DNA of 64,000 nt from Platanthera guangdongensis. Lineage: Eukaryota > Streptophyta > Magnoliopsida > Asparagales > Orchidaceae. Below are positions 22,315 to 33,246 of this stretch, piece by piece. The translations under genes were made by a program, and so were the position numbers. Position 1 is the first letter of the stretch, and every line of letters starts with the position of its first letter. Under the pieces are notes generated by a model that made no database searches, had not been told where the DNA came from, and was given only the letters and a program-made list of their open reading frames with translations. The stretch covers positions 116,826,609 through 116,890,608 of the forward strand of contig CM077151.1 of the NCBI GenBank assembly GCA_039583875.1, read 5' to 3'.

Positions 22315-23904
22315 CGGCGGAAATACTTTGTGTATTTATGACGATCTCCTATATGCAGTCTATATTTATAATAATATTAGAAATCATCTTTGTTTACGTT
22401 CTTTGGCAAATACTTGTTCGGTGACCAAAACATGTTATGCATGTTATACAATAATAGGTTTTGTTTAGCTTCAAAATACCTAATGCAACCTACCATAAAT
22501 CCTTCCCAAGAGCAAGAAGACATCATCTCATCCAAATGAGTCACATTAGCAGTCTAGTATTCATATATCACAAGTAAAGAAAGCCACCAATGGGCGCCAA
22601 CAAGCTGACACGAACCCATTGGGGCACATGTATGTCTGTACAACAAAGAAAAGAACTACCTCGCTAAGTAAGCTCGGCTAGCTCCAAAGAAACTTTACCC
22701 AAGCTCTAGCCGCTCAACCGGCTACAACCTGCACCTGAGGCATTGAAGAAAGAACACCTCAGCAATCATCAAAGCTATACAACAGAGTATGAAGTTCAGA
22801 AAATATAACGAAGGGGCTTACCGACCCCATAGCAATACTTCATGTAAGTACAATGAGTAAACAAAACAGGTGGAAAACAAGTGTAAAATACTGTCAATCC
22901 AAAGTGCCAAACGCACCAAGTGCGTACAATTTTCATCAAGTCGCGCTCAACCCGCAGGAGCAAAAAGGCGAAACACATGCCCATTCCATCATCCTTAGTA
23001 CAAGAAACCACTATACGAATGAAACAAAAGCAGCGGTTAAATGCGATTCAGCAAGGGTCTTTTGGTGGCTGCCCTAAAGTGGAACGCACCAATAAAAGCC
23101 AGCTCAAATCGGGCCAAAATGGTGCTCTACACCACAAATCCAAACCCGGTGGCCACAAAAGCTTAAACCACACCACCCCTTACCGAATTCTCACACAAAT
23201 GCTTCTGCCATGGTTCACAATTCGCCTCGCAAAACTCACCAGAAACGAACCCAAGCGCAATACCATAAGCAACTCTCACCATAACCCATAACCCAAGTAC
23301 ACACGTTTCCTTCCTTCATCCTCACTCATGACTACAAATTGCCAAAGTTATGTCAACGTGATAGAGTTTGATTAACTTAGTTACATGAATCACATGATTA
23401 GGAACAAGAAAGAATCACATGCTTCTGATATGAACAAGGAAGAATCACATGAATAGGAAAGGCTACATGAATCAACCTAGCATAGACTTGATAACTAAAC
23501 AAAACTAAGCATGGAAAATCGAATTCATTGAGCATAGGGAAATTCAAGAGCATAATAAGGCTAGTGAGGGATAACACAAAACAAGAACAAGCTAGGAAAA
23601 TGGAAAGAGGAAAACTAGCTATGTTGCACAATCAAAGAACAAGAAATAAGATTGGCAAAGGTGAAGAACACCGCTTGCCTGAACCGAGACGACGCCACGA
23701 CGGCTGCTCCTCTCTTTCCTTGCCTTGCTTTAGCTTTGCTCCCTTGATGTTCTTTTGGAATGAGGAAGAAGATGAAGAAGAAGGTGAAATGAGGAGGAGA
23801 AATCTCTGTTTCGGCCTTATTTCCTCTAGAACCGAGCTGGACCGTTAGATGCAGAATCAAGGAAATGAACGGCACAAAAAAACTGGAAAAAGTCGATTTT
23901 CGGC

Positions 23905-24365
23905 CCTGTCACGCCCTGTGTCACGCCCGTGACACAGGGCGTGTACCTTAAGCGGCGCAGAAAGTCGGCAAATCCAAGTTTATCCACACGGTACACGGCC
24001 GGGTACACGCCCGTGACGGGTCGGTCAGGCCCGTGACCTAGGGCGTGTAGCCCGTGTCTCGACACCTCGTCGACCAAAAGTGTCGACACTCGACAAAGCT
24101 TGACACGCCCTGTGACACGCCCGTGTCACAGGCCGTGTCCCCTCTCTCGACACCCGACACTCGACACTCGACAGTCGACACTCGACACTCGACACTCGAC
24201 ACTCGACAATGCGGGATACGGCCCGTGACACGCCTGTGTCACGGGGCGTGTTCCCCATTCGTCGAGCTCAACTCGACGCAAGAAAATTCGCCGAGTCAAG
24301 GAGGTCACGCCCAGGTCACGCCCTGGGTCACGCCCCGACAAGCCAGTGTCGGGGGGCGTGTCATG
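23905..24365. repeat. S1 mixed motif array
   Basis: Contains TGTCACGCCCGTGACA-type inverted repeats (near 23925, 24118 and 24225), a heptamer run of CGACACT (24160-24207), one GTGTCGACAC of the B/C type (near 24078), and one CGTCGAGCTCAACTCGACG of the A type (near 24259). On the S1 minus strand this is the upstream half of the LTR. Confidence 0.85.
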
Positions 24366-24686
24366 CACAAAAACGACCATTTTTCCCTGTTTTGAAAAGT
24401 GTTTCTGTGTCGTCCTAGACCATTTTTGCCTGAAGAACGTTTTTACCCTTTTTTGTTTTCTGTCCAAGCAACCCGTTTTGAGCAACATTACCCGGGCGCA
24501 AAAAAGTGCAAACATTCCCTAAGAGGCCTCACCGAGTCCCCAATTTGGACTCCGGTTTGCTGGGGAATCGTGCAACTCGACTACCAAAACAGCCACTCGC
24601 AAGCCCGCGGGAAAAACCATGCTCGAACAACGGTCAAAGCCAACGTAACGCCCATCATTCAACGAAAAAAAATACGGGGCGTTACA

Positions 24687-24691
24687 CCCCG
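24687..24691. other. S1 target-site duplication, right copy (CCCCG)
   Basis: Matches 10081-10085 and is followed at once by the interrupted T1 sequence. Confidence 0.85.
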
Positions 24692-24880
24692 GTAAGGAAT
24701 CCATCCTCTCCCTTCTCTGTCCCACTCGCTACTCCCACACACTCCTGCGGGAGCCGCTCTCACCCTGCTCCTTTACTTCTTCTACAGGTGCCCAGACTGA
24801 CTCGCCTGCTGAGGAGCACCCTGGACAATCTGTCGTCCCGCCTCTACCTCCTCTTAACAGGATTGAAGATTTTCTTGGCG
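24692..24880 (+). pseudogene. T1 continuation: intron-like segment and exon-like part 3
   Basis: This 189-bp piece lies between S1 and the G2 LTR. It begins GTAAGG and reaches TTCTTCTACAG at 24787, giving a 96-bp interval with intron-like ends. From 24788 an open frame runs to 24880 with a PPLPPLNRIEDFLG-like segment. Its phase fits the second T1 part, which ends one base into a codon. G2 then cuts it. I do not recognise the protein. It carries the CACTCGC word seen in the T1 LTR, which suggests the same element. Confidence 0.35.
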
Positions 24881-27190
24881 TGTAACGCCCCGAAACTCAA
24901 AAGAGCGACAGGGGACGTTTTGGGCCAGTTTTGGTTTCTGGCTGCAGGCACACGGCCTGGGACACGGGCGTGTCCCAGGGCGTGTCAAGCTTGTGTCGAC
25001 ACTCAGCCGGGAAGTCGACATTTTGATCTCGACATTGTGTCGAGACTGGGCACACGGCCTGCGACACGGGCGTGTCGCAGGGCGTGTCGACCAGTGTCGA
25101 CACTTATCCCGCGAAGTCGACACTCTGCGTTAGACGAAGTGTCGAGACATGGCACACGGCCTGCGATACGGGCATGCCGCAGGGCATGTCGACCCGTGTC
25201 GACACTCGTCCCGGGGTGTCGACATTTTGCTCGACGATGTGTCGAGACAAGGCAAACGGCCTAGGACACGGGCGTGTCCAAGGCCGTGTCGTCAGGTAGA
25301 CGATCTTCGCTTGACGAAGTGTCGAGTGTCGAGAACGTGTACACGGCCTGGAGCCCAGGCATGTTGAGGTGACACGGGCAAGGACACGGGCGTGTCCTAG
25401 AACCCGTGCAGTGCTCGGGTTGTTTTCAGGAAAAAACGATGGGGGTACACGGCCGACCACACGGCTGTGTCAGGTGGAACACGGGCGTGTCAGATCGAAC
25501 GCGGTCGTGTTCGATACCCGTGTGTTGTTCCAGGAGAGATAATTTTGACGGCAAATGAGGCACACGGCCCTGGACACGGGCGTGTGCCAGGCCGTGTGCG
25601 GTCCAGATTGGGCATTTTAGTCCCGAATCAAAGCCGTTCATTTCTTTAATTGATAATCCAACGGCTGGGGGTTGTTCCTGATGTGATATACCCGGGATTG
25701 GGCCTTAGAAACCCTCATTTTTCATGAGTGGTTGTCTTTCTAAATCTTAGAAAGAGAGGAGAGCCAAGGAAGGAAGAAGAAGCTAGATCCAGCCATTGGA
25801 GGAGCTTCGAAGCTCCAAATCGCGAGCCGACTCCGGATCCACGGAGGCAAAGCTAGTGCTTTGCTTTTCATCCGCTTACTTTTCCATGGCACCAAAGAGG
25901 AACGCAAGGGTAATGATTCTCTTCTTGAGCATGAGTAGCTCTCCTTCTTTGCATAGGAAGCCCGCTCTCGCGAGTTTGCTGAGAGTTGGAGGCGTTCCTT
26001 CGGGTAGATATGTGAAGTCCCCGTTGTATAGAGTCCGTAAGCGAGAACGGACATATGCATGATGTGTGAAGCCTACCCGGACATGTTGGTCTGGATCGGT
26101 GATGTTTCATTGCATAATGCCGGAGAAGACTCCGTGCTATTGGTGGTTTTTCGGGTTTTCTACACGGTAGATTGCAACAGGGAACCTTGGGGATTAACCC
26201 AAAGGTGCACCCGGAAAACTGGGCGGATACGTGATCTTGCCAACTTGGTGGCCTGAGAGCCAACTTGAACATAACCGGGTTATGTGAATTGTGATGGAAA
26301 CGGGACTTGGGAGAAGTTTGACCCGCACAAATGGCTTAAATTATCGTTGCGATGTGAGCACGGGTTAGATGGAACCGTACTCGTTCTATGTCATTCAGTT
26401 AAAGAGACCTAAGGGTACGTGGCACTTGCCGTTGGCATAGATTAGGGTCTTCGGCGGTCAATGGCTTAAATTGTCGTGACCCAGGACAAGAAGACAAAAT
26501 GTTCATAGGTTTGGCCGTCAAAGTGGCAGTGGTGAGTCCGGAATGTCTATGGATTTAATTGATGTGACATCGACCGGTTCACCGAGAATGTGCCCTGAGA
26601 GCACGGGGCGTGTGGCCGTACGATCCAACGTCTGTGATGAAATGGTTATATATATATTGCTCGCTTATGCTAATGAAATGCAGGGAAGGAGCATCGCCGC
26701 CCCGAGTTGGGGGCGGGATCGTTATAATTTGGTCAGCATTGCTGACCGTGGCCTTGTTTTGCCACCGTGCGGTGGTTTGTTATTTGCAGGTGCTGCCGGA
26801 CCAAGCGGTCAATAGCGGGCTAAAGCCCTTTTTGCAAAGCCGGCCCTCGAAGGCCTAATCAGAGTGTTTACTGCTTTATTCATGTGTGACCGACCTGCGT
26901 GCCGTGGTTTGTAAAACATGTTATATGAAGTGAACAATTTTTGTAATGCCTTAAGGCTTGTACTAGTGTATTTTATAACATTCCTATTTTGTATTAGTGG
27001 ACATTCATGCTTTAGTGCTGAGTTCTTTGCTACAACTTATTAATCTGCTTCCGCTAGAATGCTCTGTGTAGGACGTTATGATTGGTTGGATGGTTTCCAT
27101 GAGTAACCACCCGGTCTGTCTGTAGTATATGGCGTCGGGCCCCGGCCGAACCTACTGCTATATGCTATGAGACAGATAGGGGGTGTTACA
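24881..27190 (+). repeat. G2 5' LTR
   Basis: 2310 bp, from TGTAACGCCCC to GGGGGTGTTACA, so the termini TGTAAC/GTTACA are inverted. The next bases (ATTTGATATCAGACTACTGG) look like a decayed tRNA-Met primer site. The upstream third carries the motif array. No gene is supported inside; the longer open frames follow the array. Confidence 0.85.
24948..25605. repeat. G2 LTR motif array (CACGGCC / GACACGGGCGTGTC / GTCGAC)
   Basis: ACACGGCCTG is followed by GACACGGGCGTGTC at about 24952-24980, 25051-25078, 25152-25180 (decayed) and 25255-25281, a period near 100 bp. Later, looser copies appear at 25380-25600. Between them lie GTGTCGACAC (near 24992, 25096 and 25196) and GTCGACA words. Confidence 0.9.
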
Positions 27191-27415
27191 ATTTGATATC
27201 AGACTACTGGTTTTGGTCGGGCTTAAGATGAATTTGTGGGCGAATTCTTTTTAAGGGGTGGTGAGCACATTGTGTGCGTCATCGTTATAACGGTAAAAGA
27301 ACCAATGAATGTCCACTTAGGAATGAAAATACACGTGTTTGAGGAACCTGCGTGTTCCTATAATTGCTGTTTGCAATTTTATTTGGTCGCTTAACGGTAT
27401 TTTGTACCACTATAG

Positions 27416-27603
27416 GTGATCAGAAGTGGTGTTGGGCCATCGGAACGTCGAGCTTCTGAGGCTAGTAGTGCACCGGATGTTGCTCCTGCAACACCTCTAT
27501 CGGCTGAGAACATACGCTTGGTGGCCGAAGCTGTGTTGGCCGTGATAAATGCGCAGCCTGCATGGCAAACGCAGCAGCCCGCTCCTGCGATGGAGCAGGA
27601 ACC
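27416..27603 (+). pseudogene. gag: G2 gag, 5' part (interrupted by B)
   Basis: An open frame with an Ala/Glu-rich segment typical of the variable start of chromoviral gag. No ATG is evident; the frame opens at a GTG, so the true start is unknown. Element B is inserted after the GAACC at 27599-27603. The reading frame resumes exactly at the other GAACC (40612), which shows that the two halves were one gene. Confidence 0.7.
27599..27603. other. element B target-site duplication, left copy (GAACC)
   Basis: GAACC precedes the terminal TGAAAG of B and recurs at 40612-40616 after the terminal CCCAACA. Confidence 0.9.
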
Positions 27604-27889
27604 TGAAAGAAATTGTACCCTACTCACCTAGAGGGGGGGTGAATAGGTGACTAATCTTTTTTAAACTTTTAGGCAGATTATATCACAGATTTCACAGAAC
27701 TATACACACCATCAATCACATACACAGGGTACACACTATTTTATAGTGGTTCACCAAGGTTTGGGTACATCCACTTTCCCCCTTCGCCTATCTAGTAGTG
27801 TACTAGATTCGGCCAAACTCCTCCACTATTCCTCAGATCATCAGATCTTACACTAAGAACCCCAACCAGGTTCCTACATCTCAGAGTGA

Positions 27890-28080
27890 ACCCACTCCTA
27901 CAACTCAGGCTCAACAGCCCTACAACTCAGTCTTCTCCAAAGACCTACACTCAGCCATAAGGCCTACACTCAGCCTTCAATAGGCCTACACTTAGAGAAA
28001 TAGATCTCCTACACTCAGGCACATAGGCCCTACCACTCAGCCTTTATAATTTCAGGCTTATAACTCAGATCCTTAAGGAT
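27890..28080. repeat. CTGAGTGTAGG minisatellite in element B 3' LTR
   Basis: On the plus strand CCTACACTCAG or close variants recur about every 15-30 bp. The region is downstream of the TATA box and so is probably transcribed as R/U5. Copies occur in the other B LTR (about 38860-39065) and both C LTRs. Confidence 0.85.
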
Positions 28081-28574
28081 CCTACAAGAAATTAAAAATA
28101 CAAAGTGTATAACCTCAACTCAGAATAAGGGAGAAGAGTTGACAGGTTTCTTGATGAGTTCTTGGAAGAACTCTGCTAAGATCAACCTCACTTGGCTTTC
28201 TTCAAAGCTTTTTGAATGTAGAACACAATAGGGTTGAGTCTCTCTGCAGCTGATCTTCAATCACTGCTAACTTAAGAATCAGAACTAATTCTGAAACTTT
28301 CTTCACAGCCTGGTTCCAACGGCTGTCTTCTTGGAAGGAGCTCTCTCTCTCCAACTACTTAGATCTTCACTTGAATTGATTCTTCAATGAATTGCTTGAT
28401 CTTGTGTGAATCCTCTTCTGCTGTTGACAGAATGGGCCTTTATATAGACTTTCTTCATGGTGACCGGCTGATCCGGTCCCTAACGACTTTCTGACAACTC
28501 TGACAGTTGCAGTAGACCGGCTGGAATGGCAGCTGTCATGTCATCCAGTCACTTCTTGAAATATCTGTAACTGT

Positions 28575-29475
28575 CTGAAAGTGTCGAGACAGTCTGTCTT
28601 TAAGTGTCGACACTGATAGACTAAGTGTCGACACAAGTTGACTATGTGTCGACACTAGCCTTCATGGTGTCGACACAACTCCTTGTGTTGTAGAAATTAT
28701 TTCTCGACACAGCTTCTTCATCATGTGTCGACACTGATAATGTGTGTCGACACAACTCCTTGTTCTTCAGTAATTTGTTGATTTCTTGTAAGTGTCGACA
28801 CAACTCCTTTGTGTCGACTCATCGTCTTGTGTTGAACTTGTTAAGTGTCGACACATCTTCTTGGTGTCGACACATGTCTTCAGTGTTGATACTTTTGCTG
28901 AGTGTCGACATATCTACTTGGTGTCGACACTTGTACTTAGTCTTCATAGAAATTTTCTGAGTGTCGACACAGCTCCTTGTGTCGACACTTTCTTCATGTG
29001 TTGAGACTTCTGCTGTGTGTCGACACTGATCCTTTGTGTCGACACTTGTACTTAGAATTTTGTTGAACTTTGTTGAGTGTCGACACAGCCTCCTAGTGTC
29101 AACACTTTCTCCATGTGTTGAGTCTTCTACTGTGTGTCGAAACATTCTCCAAGTGTCGACACTTGTACTTAGACTCTGTTGAAGTTTTGCTGAGTGTCGA
29201 CACAGCCTCCAAGTGTCGACACTTTCTGATGTCGACGATGTTCCTCTGGGTGTCGAAACTGCTTCTAAGTGTCAACACAGCTTCTCTGAACATTTCATCA
29301 TTGAGTGTCGACACAGCCTGTATGTGTCGACACTTTCCTTCTGTCGCTGTATTCCTGGTGTCGACTCTGCATTCCTGGTGTCGACACAATTACTCCAAGT
29401 GTCGACACTGCTTCTCTGGATGTCGACACAAGTCTTCTTAATTGTCGACACTTTTCTTCTAGGTGTCGACACATG
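28575..29475. repeat. GTGTCGACAC array in element B 3' LTR
   Basis: The 10-bp perfect palindrome GTGTCGACAC, containing GTCGAC, recurs more than twenty times at irregular 15-45 bp spacing, with further one-mismatch copies. It lies upstream of the LTR TATA box in the element's orientation. Overlapping open frames on both strands are by-products of the palindrome. Confidence 0.95.
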
Positions 29476-29617
29476 GACTTAGAAACGTTTCAGCTTTACC
29501 TGCAAATACTTATCCTGCACAAGGTAACTCAAAATACATCAAATACATTTTGATGTATATCATTGAGTAGGGTGAGGCTTCTTCAAATCAGGTACATTTA
29601 TTCCAATGTACCCAACA

Positions 29618-29632
29618 ATCTCCCTCTATTTG
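29618..29632 (-). promoter_or_regulatory. element B polypurine tract
   Basis: On the minus strand AAATAGAGGGAGAT abuts the 3' LTR. One G of the A/C tract is an A here. Confidence 0.85.
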
Positions 29633-29887
29633 GAGAAGTCATAACCCTTAGTCAATGATATACACCATACATAACAAAATCATAGTATGATGTAAAGCAG
29701 GATTATATAACAGGGTAAGTACATAAACATGTATAAACAAACATGTATACTCAAATATCTCAGAACTATAATAAACTTAACAAATATCACATAGTTCTAA
29801 AAACTTCAACATTTTCATTATTTCAAAAGTTTACAGAAGGTTTTAATACAAGTGATTAAACATAATAAACTTAAGAAAAATTCTATC

Positions 29888-32737
29888 CTATTGCTGCTCA
29901 GTCTCCTTGATCACAATGCCCTTTCCAGACTGTATCTTTGCTTGGACTGGGGCTTCAGCATCTTCAGCAGCAGCAGACTTCTTGCCTTTAAGATCCTTCT
30001 TATTTAACTCTTCAGCCTTGATCTTTTGTCTTTCAAAGTAATGATAATGCTTGGGAAAGTACTTGCTAGGCTCCTGGGCAGTAGGAGGTAGCTTTCCCAT
30101 CTTTGCCTTTCTTCTATACTGCACAATGACTTCTTGTCTGTTCTTATGCTTCCTCCACTCCACATCAGAATACCATTTGCCTCTGTCCACAATATTATCT
30201 TTGGCATCCTTCCATGCAGTCAGAATGATATTCCTGGAGGTGGGGCTCCATTGTTCAAAGTCAGGCCTTAATTCAGCTTGCTCCCTGAATCTCTTCTTAG
30301 ACAATTAGGCTTCTTGTGCTTTCTGCAAAGCTTCTTGTATAGCCTCAGACACTGGCTGAACTACTTTTTCTACGATGATAGTTTGCTTTCCCTCAGGTGG
30401 GCTATACATTGACTGTATATCTGCATGTATCATATCAAAGTCTGGTGGAGGGTATATTACTTGAGCCACTTCAGCTTGCTCCCCTCCAAGATATGCAGGA
30501 TGAATCCCAGACTCTGCAACATTATCATCATCACATAATGGAGGATATACAAGGGTCGCTCTGATGGAATTAGAAATCCACTTGGCATGATCAGAGCTGG
30601 CTTTGACTAACACCATCTCCCCCTTTATGACTTCTCTAACAATATGATTCTTCAGATCATCTTTCTGAAATCTTATTTGGGCATCCAAATAGTTTACTCC
30701 ATCCTTAAAGAAAGGTTTCAACCTTTGGAGCTTGTCAGTTATAGCCTTTTGAGAGTCTTGTATAGCAGTTTTTACAGCAGTTATTCCCTCTTGTAATGCT
30801 TTATCAAATTCTGCCTTAGCTGTAGCATTAGCTGTAGTCTGACCAGTATCTATATTCTTCATCTCTGTGACTATTGCATTGTGTGAAGCAGTTAAATTAT
30901 CATTCATCCTTAGCTGGTTCTCCAGAGCATAGCCTTGCTTCACTGCAATATCATCTACTTGAGCTTTGATCTTCTCTTGATGTGTAGCCAAGTAGACCAC
31001 TGCATTCCCTCCCTTGTGAAAGCAGTCAGTCATCTCTTTCTTATTCAGATTCATTTCAAATCTGATGGACTTAATATCTTGGGACAGATCAAACTGTAGA
31101 GACTTATTCCCTTCATCCATATAAGATTACAAAGCCTATCTTTGCTCATCCATCTTTATCTGCATGGCAACCATCAGAGAACTAAAATCTGCAGATGGTG
31201 TTGGCTGTGGTGTAGGCTGTGGTGCAATTGTTTGTAAAGCCTTTTTGTAAGTTTGGCTCCTCTTAAAGACTTGAAATTTTCTCTTTTTGGCTCTTGCAGC
31301 CTCTTCATCTTCTGAAGCAGATGTGCTATCAATAGTCACTCTATCCTTTGGACTTAGAGGTAGCTCCTTCTCAGTCCTTTGTAGGCCTTCAGCAGCTTTT
31401 GGCACCTCAGACTCTTTGCCTGCAGTTTTCTCTATATTTTCCACTTGCTCCCCCTCAACATGAGCATTCTCCCCCTCAGCAGCTGCACTTTCTTTCTCAA
31501 GGTCTGTTTGTAGAAGATCAGGGAATAGCTCTTCTAGGGTAAATTCTTGTTGAGAATGGGGTGGAGAGACTCTTATCTCATCAACAACTTGATCAGATAC
31601 CACTTGATCTGCAACAGATGTGTCCTCCATGACAACATCTTGGGGTTGGCTATGTGTCTGTGTTTGTTGATTAATATTAGTTAATGAATCAGACAAAACA
31701 TCATCCTCAATATGGAAATCTAATGCATTAATCTCAGTGATTACCTCAAGTATAGTGTGGGTAGCTTGTTCACTTTCTAGTGGAGTTGGCTCTTCCACTA
31801 GTAGAGGCTCCCCTTGGATGGAATCCTGGTGAAGTGGGCTAGCCTGTGGTAGCTCCCCCTACCTCTCTGCATCATCTTGTCTAGCTGGAGACTTTCCAGC
31901 ATTTCTAGTTTCTTCTTCATCATCTGGAGTAAACACAACTTGCTCTTCTGAGCTACTTGATGATTCTTGAGCCACAGGGGCTGACTTCTTCTTCTTCTTT
32001 GGTGGTGTTACCTTCTCAGGAGTTAGCATTTCCTTAGTCAAGACTCTATCTCGTCTAGAGAAGATTCTCATGTCCATCTTCCTCATGTGATTGATCTTAG
32101 AACCTGCAGCTTGGCTCATTACTTCTGGTATACTACCAGCTAGATAAAGACTTAGAATCCTACCCAAATTGGGTTTCTTCATACTCTCTTTAATCTTATC
32201 AAACAAGACTGTAGACCGATCAGTACTCAGTTTGAAGATGATCCTTGTCATTAGATTGAACATATGAGCTGAAATCCTGTCATGTCCTCCAGGCTTGCAC
32301 AGGATAACTTTGCCAACAATTTCAGATAGAAATTTGCCTTGGCTGTTCATTCCTTTCCTATTGAAAACAGATCCTATTTTCATCTTCGAATCCAGTCCAC
32401 ACCATGTTAATGCTTCTCTAGTCTTAGAAGCAGAAACTTCATCTTCTTCCTTTGTGCTAGGTAGTTGTAGTACCTTTCTTAGACTCTTAGGTGAGACCTT
32501 CACCTTAGCCTCATGAACCCTAGACTTTATCTTAAGTCCAGATTCATCAATTATAGCTCCATTCAGGAATTCCAGAACTTCTTTCCTCCATATTTTGGTT
32601 GGCTCTGAAATAAGAAAATCTAATCCTGTCTCTTCTATTAGGGTTAACACGCTTTTGATCTCAGGTTCCCCGTCATCAAACGCATGCCGCACGAGTTCGT
32701 AACCTTCATTCACATTCTCTTTGAGCTTAGGCGCCAT
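29888..32737 (-). pseudogene. element B ORF3 (broken)
   Basis: The same protein family as ORF3 of C. The likely start is the ATG at 32737 (MAPKLKEN), although the frame is open further upstream. The N-terminal part has the conserved KFLSEIVGKVILC, HDRISAHMF and KPNLGRILSLYLAG segments, then an acidic Ser/Glu region. A long helical segment (about 31110-30700) with Gln, Lys and Glu is a likely coiled coil. The C-terminus is basic (RRKAKMGKLPP, YFERQKIKAEEL). One frame is kept over about 950 codons but is stopped at 31859-31861 (TAG), 31136-31138 (TAG), 31127-31129 (TAA) and 30305-30307 (TAA). C has CAG at both TAG sites. Confidence 0.85.
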
Positions 32738-32879
32738 TAGGGTTTGCAGAAATTTGAATTGAGAGAAGAGAGGTGTCGACACACAAGTTTGGTCTCGAAA
32801 CTTTGGTGAGCGTGTTGACAAACAATGGTGAAACCCTATTTATACCTTTCTAGGATCGAAGATGAAAGGGCGCGTCAAA

Positions 32880-33225
32880 ATACTTAAATTGTGTCGACAC
32901 TGTTGAAAAAGTGTCGACACAGACTTATAATGTCTCGACAACGATGTGTCGACACAAATATAGTCGACAGAATATATGTGTCGACACTTGTTTATGTGTC
33001 GACACCACTTAGCTCGACACTTAGACGAGACTTTACTTCACTAATTCTGCATAAAGTCTAAGTGTCGACACCACCTTGGATGTGTCGACACCTACCCTGT
33101 ATGTGTCGACACTAATATTCTGAAGTGTCGACACCAACTACCTAGATGTGTCGACACCTTTTCTCTGAAGTGTCGACACCAATTCTCTGTCTCGACACAG
33201 ACAGCTCTGTGTGTCGACACTATTT
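32880..33225. repeat. GTGTCGACAC array in element B pol-ORF3 spacer
   Basis: About a dozen copies of GTGTCGACAC, with partial GTCGACA copies, fill the spacer between the pol stop (33247) and ORF3. The position matches the arrays of A (17236-17520) and C (51040-51375). Confidence 0.95.
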
Positions 33226-33246
33226 TACTTAGCCATTTCTGTAAAC

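Larger units (their letters stand above)
10086..24686 (-). mobile_element. solo gypsy LTR S1, split by element A
   Basis: Read on the minus strand, the LTR begins TGTAACGCCCCGTATTTTT at 24686, a classic start for Tekay/Del LTRs. It ends GGGTTGTAACA at 10086. Both ends are flanked by CCCCG. Element A occupies 10304-22314, leaving S1 pieces of 10086-10303 and 22315-24686 (about 2.6 kb in total). No internal gypsy region lies between the TSDs, so this is a solo LTR left by recombination between two LTRs of one element. The part 22320-23880 holds no gene; open frames there are short and show no domain. A motif array fills 23905-24365. Confidence 0.85.
27604..29617 (-). repeat. element B 3' LTR
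   Basis: 2014 bp; on the minus strand it runs from TGTTGGGTACATT at 29617 to CTTTCA at 27604. It holds the GTGTCGACAC array (about 28575-29475), a TATA box near 28439-28446 and the CTGAGTGTAGG repeats (about 27890-28080). Confidence 0.95.

Noticed and set aside
28742..29553. Open frames rich in CRHSTLSVDT-like peptides on both strands (also near 39730, 43790, 54731 and 55221)
   Set aside because: They are translations of the GTGTCGACAC palindrome, occur in several frames and both orientations, and lie in LTRs. They are not proteins.
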